DNA from: Arthrobacter sp. AZCC_0090
GTDB taxonomy: Bacteria > Actinomycetota > Actinomycetes > Actinomycetales > Micrococcaceae
Direction: 5' to 3'
Assembly: GCF_014207375.1 (NCBI RefSeq)
Contig: NZ_JACHEE010000017.1
Coordinates: 1 to 64,000 of the forward strand
DNA: 64,000 bases
The notes under the pieces are model-generated. The model was not told the origin of the DNA and did not search any database. It saw only the letters and a program-made list of their open reading frames with translations. Shown here piece by piece: positions 59,073 through 64,000 of the stretch. The stretch's first letter is position 1. Every line of letters begins with the position of its first letter. Position numbers and translations under genes: made by a program.

Positions 59073-62000
59073 ATGACGTATTACCCCAAGGCCTCCGCAA
59101 CGCTGTCCAGCACAGCTCCGTCCGGCACCGCAACGGGGGTGTCCGCCTCCGTGAAGTTCCCGGAGATCGAAGAGCGCATCCTCAAGTACTGGGATGAAGA
59201 CGGCACCTTCCAAGCCAGCATCGACCAGCGCAGCGCCGATGCTCCCGGCGGGCACCCTGGCAGCAACGAGTTCGTCTTCTACGACGGTCCTCCCTTCGCC
59301 AACGGCTTGCCCCACTACGGCCACCTCCTGACCGGCTACGCCAAGGATCTCGTGGGCCGTTACCAGACCCAACGCGGAAAGCGCGTCGAACGACGCTTCG
59401 GCTGGGATACGCACGGCCTGCCCGCTGAGCTGGAAGCCATGAAGCAGCTGGGCATGACGGACAAGACCCAGATCGAAGCCATGGGCATCGACAAGTTCAA
59501 TGACGCGTGCCGCGCCTCCGTCATGAAGTACGCGGACGAGTGGAAGAGCTACGTCACGCGCCAGGCCCGCTGGGTGGACTTCGACAACGACTACAAGACC
59601 CTCAACGTCGAGTACATGGAGTCGGTCCTCTGGGCCTTCAAGCAGCTCCACGAGAAGGGCCTCACCTACAACGGTTACCGCGTCCTCCCGTACTGCTGGA
59701 AGGACGAGACCCCGCTGTCCAACCATGAGCTGCGCATGGACGACGATGTCTACAAGAACCGCCAGGACCAGACCGTCACCGTGACCTTTCCCATCAAGGC
59801 GGGGGAGTCGGAGCTCTCCAAGTCCCTTGAGGGCGTGCAGGCGCTCGCCTGGACCACCACCCCGTGGACGCTGCCCACCAACTTGGCGCTCGCCGTCGGG
59901 CCTGACATCTCCTACGCAGTGGTTCCGGCCGGTCCGAACGGCATCAAAGCCGCTTCCGCAGAGGCTCCGGTGACGGGCAGCTTCCTGCTGGCTGCCGATC
60001 TGCTCGGCACCTACGCCAAGGATCTCGGGTACGACGACGTAGCTGCCGCCAGCACCGCTATCACGGCCAGCTACACGGGCTCCCAGTTGGCGGGCCTCGA
60101 GTACGAGCCGCTCTGGGACTACTTCTCCGACACCGAGAAGTACGGCACGCAGAACGGTTGGCGCTTCCTCGTGGCGGACTACGTCACCACCACGGACGGT
60201 ACGGGCATCGTCCACCAGGCCCCGGCCTACGGTGAAGACGACCAGAAAGTCTGCGAAGATGCGGGTATCCCCGTGGTGCTCTCCGTTGACGAAGGCGCCA
60301 AGTTCCTCCACCTGTTCGCACACGGACCCCTTGCCGAAATCTCCGGATTGCAGGTCTTCGACGCCAACAAGCCGATCACGCAGGCACTCCGCTCCGGCGG
60401 CCGTTTGGTCCGTCAGGCCAGCTACGAGCACAGCTACCCGCACTGCTGGCGCTGCCGCAACCCCTTGATCTACCGTGCCGTGTCCTCCTGGTACGTGGAG
60501 GTCACCAAGTTCAAGGACCGGATGTCCGAACTGAACCAGGAGATCAACTGGATCCCGGGCAACGTCAAGGACGGACAGTTCGGCAAGTGGTTGGCCAACG
60601 CCCGCGACTGGTCCATCAGCCGCAACCGTTACTGGGGCTCGCCCATCCCGGTGTGGCAGTCGGACGATCCCGAATACCCGCGCACCGACGTTTACGGCTC
60701 GCTCGCCGAGATGGAAGCCGATTTCGGCCGCCTGCCGATGAACAACGACGGACAGGTTGACTTGCACCGCCCGTTCATCGACGAATTGACGCGGCCTAAC
60801 CCGGACGATCCGCGCTCTCCTGAAGAGGGCCAGTCCACCATGCGCCGTGTCGAGGACGTCCTGGACGTCTGGTTCGATTCCGGTTCCATGCCGTACGGCC
60901 AGGTGCACTACCCGTTCCAGAACGAAGAATGGTTCGACACCCACAACCCTGCCGACTTCATCGTCGAGTACATCGGGCAGACGCGCGGCTGGTTCTACAT
61001 GCTGCACATCCTGTCCACGGCGTTGTTTGACCGCCCTGCCTTCCGCAACGTGATCAGCCACGGCATCGTCCTGGGCTCTGATGGACAGAAGATGTCCAAG
61101 AGCCTGCGCAACTACCCGGACGTCTCCGAGGTCCTGGACCGTGACGGCTCCGATGCCATGCGCTGGTTCCTGATGTCCAGCCCCATCCTTCGCGGCGGCA
61201 ACCTCGTGGTCACCGAGCAGGGAATCCGCGACGGCGTCCGCCAGGTCATCCTGCCGCTCTGGAACGTGTACAGCTTCTTCACGCTGTACACGAACGCCTC
61301 GAACGGTGGCCAGGGCTATGACGCCAAGCTGCGCTATGACGGCTACACGGACACCCTGGACCAGTACCTCCTGGCTAACACCGGGGATCTCGTCCGCAAC
61401 ATCACTTCCAGCCTGGACGACTACGACATTTCCGGAGCCTGCGATGAACTTCGCAGCTATTTGGACATGCTCACCAACTGGTACGTGCGCCGTAGCCGGC
61501 AGCGCTTCTTCGACGAGAACGCCGACGCTTTCGACGCCCTCTACACGGCGCTCGAGGCCGTTTGCCGTGTCTCTGCATCGCTGCTGCCCCTGGTTTCCGA
61601 GGAGATCTGGCGCGGACTGACCGGCGGGCGCTCCGTGCACTTGGCTGATTGGCCCGAGGCTTCGCTGTTCCCGGCAAACCCGGGTCTCGTGGAGGCCATG
61701 GACCGCGTCCAGCAGATCTGCTCCGCGGGTTCCAGCCTGCGCAAGGCCGCCAACCTTCGCGTTCGCCTGCCTTTGCAGGAGCTTACGGTAGTGGCACCCG
61801 GTGCGGACGCTCTGGAAGGCTTCGCCGCCGTCGTCGCGGATGAACTGAACCTGCGTTCTGTCCGGCTCCTGGACGCCGCCACGGCGTCACCGGAGGAATT
61901 CGGCATCGAGCAGAAACTCGTGGTCAACGCCCGCGCGGCGGGCCCGCGCCTGGGTAAGAACGTCCAGCAGGCCATCAAGGGTTCCAAGTCCGGCGACTGG

Positions 62001-62417
62001 TCAGTGCAAACAATTGACGGCGTTGCGGGAGTCGTTGTTTCCGGTGGACTCGAACTGGAACCGCAGGAGTACACCCTGGAGACCGTGGTCGCGGAGTCGG
62101 CTGACGGATCCTCGGCGGCTGCAGCTGTCCTCCCCGGCGGTGGCTTCGTGGTCCTGAACACCGAGGTCACCCCGGAACTTGCTGCCGAAGGCCTGGCGCG
62201 CGACATGGTCCGTGCCATCCAGCAGGCCCGCAAGGACGCCGGACTCAACGTCAGCGACCGCATCCACACCACGGTCCTGGCTGTCCACGACGTTGTTGAC
62301 GCCCTCCGCGCCAATGAAGACCTGGTCAAGACCGAAACCCTGTCCCTCAAGCTCGACCCCGTCGTCTCCGGCGATGCCGTCGAGCCGCAGATCACCGTTA
62401 CAAAGATCGAGGCCTAG
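59073..62417 (+). CDS. ileS: Isoleucyl-tRNA synthetase
   Basis: A 1114-residue class Ia synthetase of the long, eukaryote-like type. The HIGH-type motif is HYGH (81-84) in PPFANGLPHYGHLLTGY, and KMSKS is in DGQKMSKSLRNYPDVSE. The CP1 editing domain contains WTTTPWTLPTNLALAVG and the C-terminal anticodon domain is present (TNWYVRRSRQRFF). ATG 59073 follows AGGATGAAGAG, the site masked in the T-box off state; GTG 59043 has no such signal. Expression should rise when tRNA-Ile is uncharged. folC follows after 3 bases. Confidence 0.97.
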   Translation: MTYYPKASATLSSTAPSGTATGVSASVKFPEIEERILKYWDEDGTFQASIDQRSADAPGGHPGSNEFVFYDGPPFANGLPHYGHLLTGYAKDLVGRYQTQRGKRVERRFGWDTHGLPAELEAMKQLGMTDKTQIEAMGIDKFNDACRASVMKYADEWKSYVTRQARWVDFDNDYKTLNVEYMESVLWAFKQLHEKGLTYNGYRVLPYCWKDETPLSNHELRMDDDVYKNRQDQTVTVTFPIKAGESELSKSLEGVQALAWTTTPWTLPTNLALAVGPDISYAVVPAGPNGIKAASAEAPVTGSFLLAADLLGTYAKDLGYDDVAAASTAITASYTGSQLAGLEYEPLWDYFSDTEKYGTQNGWRFLVADYVTTTDGTGIVHQAPAYGEDDQKVCEDAGIPVVLSVDEGAKFLHLFAHGPLAEISGLQVFDANKPITQALRSGGRLVRQASYEHSYPHCWRCRNPLIYRAVSSWYVEVTKFKDRMSELNQEINWIPGNVKDGQFGKWLANARDWSISRNRYWGSPIPVWQSDDPEYPRTDVYGSLAEMEADFGRLPMNNDGQVDLHRPFIDELTRPNPDDPRSPEEGQSTMRRVEDVLDVWFDSGSMPYGQVHYPFQNEEWFDTHNPADFIVEYIGQTRGWFYMLHILSTALFDRPAFRNVISHGIVLGSDGQKMSKSLRNYPDVSEVLDRDGSDAMRWFLMSSPILRGGNLVVTEQGIRDGVRQVILPLWNVYSFFTLYTNASNGGQGYDAKLRYDGYTDTLDQYLLANTGDLVRNITSSLDDYDISGACDELRSYLDMLTNWYVRRSRQRFFDENADAFDALYTALEAVCRVSASLLPLVSEEIWRGLTGGRSVHLADWPEASLFPANPGLVEAMDRVQQICSAGSSLRKAANLRVRLPLQELTVVAPGADALEGFAAVVADELNLRSVRLLDAATASPEEFGIEQKLVVNARAAGPRLGKNVQQAIKGSKSGDWSVQTIDGVAGVVVSGGLELEPQEYTLETVVAESADGSSAAAAVLPGGGFVVLNTEVTPELAAEGLARDMVRAIQQARKDAGLNVSDRIHTTVLAVHDVVDALRANEDLVKTETLSLKLDPVVSGDAVEPQITVTKIEA

Positions 62418-62420
62418 TAC

Positions 62421-63782
62421 ATGAGCGATGAATTCTCCGTAGAAAGCGTCTACGCCGAACTCCTGGGCCGCGCCCCGGAAAACAAGATGGAGCCGAGGCT
62501 CGCGCCCCTGTACCGTGCGATGGACGTGCTGGGGGAGCCCAACAAGGCGTTCCCGATCATTCACATCACGGGAACGAACGGCAAGACATCGACCGCCCGC
62601 ATGATCGAGGCAGGGCTTCGCGCCCACGGCTTGAGCACCGGCCGCTACACGAGCCCGCACCTGTCGAAAGTCACCGAGCGCATCAGCATCGACGGCGAGC
62701 CCGTGTCGGATGAGACCTTCGTCCGGATCTGGGACGAGATCCGGCCTTACCTCGAGATCGTGGACAAGGAACTCGAAGACGAAGACCAGCCCAGGCTTAC
62801 TTACTTCGAGTGCCTGACTATCCTGGGCTTTGCGATTTTCGCTGACCAGCCCGTCAATGTCGCCGTGATCGAAGTGGGCCTCGGAGGCATCACCGATGCC
62901 ACCAACGTTGGCGACGGCCAGGTTTCCGTGGTGACGCCGATTTCGCTCGACCACACCGATCTTCTCGGTGATACCACCGAGGACATCGCGCACGAGAAGG
63001 CCGGAATCATCAAGCCTGGCGGATTCCTGATCAGCGCCGCGCAGCCCGTGGACGCCGCGCAGGTGCTCCTGGAGAAGGCGCGCGAAGTAGGGGTGCCGTT
63101 CCGCTTCGAGGGCGTCGAATTTGGAGTGGAATCTCGCAGCGTGGCCGTCGGTGGCCAAGTGCTGACCATCCAGGGCCTCGCCGGCCGTTACGAAGACCTG
63201 CTGTTGCCCTTGCACGGCGCCCACCAGGCCGAGAATGCCGCCGTCGCCGTCGCGGCGCTGGAAGCGTTCCTCGGCGGCGGCGAGAAGGAGCTCGACGGCG
63301 ATGTCCTCCGCGAGGCGTTTGGCAGCGTCACGTCGCCCGGGCGTCTAGAGGTGGTGCGCACCGCTCCCACAATTATTGTGGACGCCGCGCACAACCCGGA
63401 CGGCATCCGCGTCTCCGCCGAGGCGATCGAGGAGGCCTTCAGCTTCAGCAAGCTGGTGGTGGTCCTTGGGGTCCTGAAGGAAAAGGACGCGGAGGAAATC
63501 CTGCGTCAGCTCAAGGAATCCCTGGGTGGACTCGCGGAGGAATTCTGCTTCACCCAGTCCAACTCGCCCCGGGCCATCCCGGCCGCGCAACTGGCCGATC
63601 TCGCCGTCGACCTCGGCTTTGGCGCGGACAGCGTCCACATAGCCGAGAAGCTCGATGACGCGATCGAATGGGCTGTGGAACGCGCTGAAGCCAACGATGA
63701 CCTGGCCGGCGGGGTACTTGTCACCGGTTCCATCACCGTAGTGGCCGAAGCCCGCATGCTCCTTGGGAAGGCAGGTTCCTGA
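62421..63782 (+). CDS. folC: Bifunctional folylpolyglutamate synthase / dihydrofolate synthase
   Basis: A 453-residue Mur-ligase-fold enzyme that adds glutamate to dihydropteroate and to folates. The ATP loop HITGTNGKTSTA is at about 48-59; TSPHL, ERISIDGEPVS, VEVGLGG-type IEVGLGGITDATN, and HTDLLGDTTEDIAHEKAGIIK follow, with the C-terminal domain containing VDAAHNPDG. ATG 62421 starts 3 bases after the ileS stop, so it is likely cotranscribed and may come under the T-box transcript. DUF4233 follows after 2 bases. Confidence 0.96.
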   Translation: MSDEFSVESVYAELLGRAPENKMEPRLAPLYRAMDVLGEPNKAFPIIHITGTNGKTSTARMIEAGLRAHGLSTGRYTSPHLSKVTERISIDGEPVSDETFVRIWDEIRPYLEIVDKELEDEDQPRLTYFECLTILGFAIFADQPVNVAVIEVGLGGITDATNVGDGQVSVVTPISLDHTDLLGDTTEDIAHEKAGIIKPGGFLISAAQPVDAAQVLLEKAREVGVPFRFEGVEFGVESRSVAVGGQVLTIQGLAGRYEDLLLPLHGAHQAENAAVAVAALEAFLGGGEKELDGDVLREAFGSVTSPGRLEVVRTAPTIIVDAAHNPDGIRVSAEAIEEAFSFSKLVVVLGVLKEKDAEEILRQLKESLGGLAEEFCFTQSNSPRAIPAAQLADLAVDLGFGADSVHIAEKLDDAIEWAVERAEANDDLAGGVLVTGSITVVAEARMLLGKAGS

Positions 63783-63784
63783 CC

Positions 63785-64000
63785 ATGGCCAAACTCACCA
63801 AAGCCCAGCGTGAATGGCGCCCGGGGATGCCCAAGAAGCGCCGCTCCACGAAGGTGATGTTCGCTTCGACTGTGCTGCTCCTGGAAGCTTTCGTCGCGTT
63901 CTTCGCCACCTTGGCGGTCTTCGGCCTGAAACGGGGCGAAGTCTCGCCGGCGCTGATCCTGACCTTTGGCATTACTCTGAGCGTGGTGCTGATCCTGGCC
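63785..64000 (+). CDS. DUF4233 membrane protein (partial, runs off the window)
   Basis: 72 codons are present; the gene continues past 64000. The basic N-terminus (KAQREWRPGMPKKRRSTK) is followed by a first membrane segment (VMFASTVLLLEAFVAFFATLAVFGL) and the beginning of a second (ALILTFGITLSVVLILA). This matches the small DUF4233 proteins that lie between folC and ndk in actinobacteria. ATG 63785 is 2 bases past the folC stop. Function unknown. Confidence 0.88.
   Translation, partial: MAKLTKAQREWRPGMPKKRRSTKVMFASTVLLLEAFVAFFATLAVFGLKRGEVSPALILTFGITLSVVLILA

Noticed and set aside
59055..61640. 861-residue minus-strand ORF opposite ileS
   Set aside because: Composition is rich in Val, Gly, Asp and Arg, as expected from reading GC-rich codons backwards; no domain is visible and ileS is complete.

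Overview
The window is ordinary chromosomal DNA from a high-GC Gram-positive bacterium, most likely an Arthrobacter-like member of the Micrococcaceae. Support: strong GC bias at third codon positions; frequent GTG and TTG starts; the gene order aceE / DUF3052 / AhpE-type peroxiredoxin and the pair NIF3 / C4-ribbon protein, both also seen in mycobacteria; an ileS translational T-box; two MptB-type polyprenol-phosphomannose-dependent mannosyltransferases; clpP1-clpP2-clpX behind tig; and a mycothiol-era DsbA-like protein. I see no prophage, insertion sequence, integrase, plasmid gene or CRISPR array.

Layout. 1-2.5 kb: start of aceE (minus), DUF3052, peroxiredoxin, sirtuin, tRNA-Val. 2.6-12.4 kb: a methyltransferase, then a sugar-acid utilisation block (IclR regulator, MHS-type permease, D-2-hydroxyacid dehydrogenase, beta-hydroxyacid dehydrogenase, gluconate-5-dehydrogenase-like SDR, L-idonate-5-dehydrogenase-like enzyme, FadR-type GntR regulator, 6-phosphogluconate dehydrogenase). 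Related TGTTCA-N6-TGAAYA palindromes lie in front of iclR, the permease and the divergent dehydrogenases. 12.5-20.8 kb: SDR, cysE-cysK, msrA, NIF3, C4-ribbon-like protein, yaaA, rnpB, a long GapX-type GAPDH and a small helical protein. 21-24.2 kb: secreted HNH nuclease, acyltransferase, def, tRNA-His, orn. 24.3-30.5 kb: a mannan locus with two MptB paralogs flanking two GT87 paralogs; both GT87 genes seem to start at ATT. 30.5-35.5 kb: alkylation-repair protein, map, GNAT, a secreted CHAP protein with a predicted seven-bladed propeller, tRNA-Arg, ssb. 35.5-46.8 kb: lipoprotein, ettA, tesB, conserved unknown, glbO, mscS, osmC, pepN, DUF1648 membrane protein, rpiB, nei-type glycosylase. 46.9-53.3 kb: tRNA-Gly, tRNA-Pro, tig, clpP1P2, clpX, DsbA-like protein, second Fpg/Nei glycosylase. 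53.7-64 kb: valS, DUF488, SDR, EEP phosphatase, ileS with its T-box, folC and a truncated DUF4233 gene.

How the parts work together. The 3.4-12.4 kb block would import a sugar acid, interconvert idonate, 5-ketogluconate and gluconate, and feed the oxidative pentose phosphate pathway through Gnd; a gluconokinase is not in the window. Trigger factor and ClpP1P2/ClpX form a folding and proteolysis module with a ClgR-like site upstream. The MptB/GT87 cluster should build lipomannan-type glycolipids on the outer membrane face. The most unusual observations are the two ATT initiation codons, the shared IclR-like operators, lost metal or redox cysteines in four proteins, the CHAP-propeller protein, and several tandem-repeat or palindromic intergenic elements.
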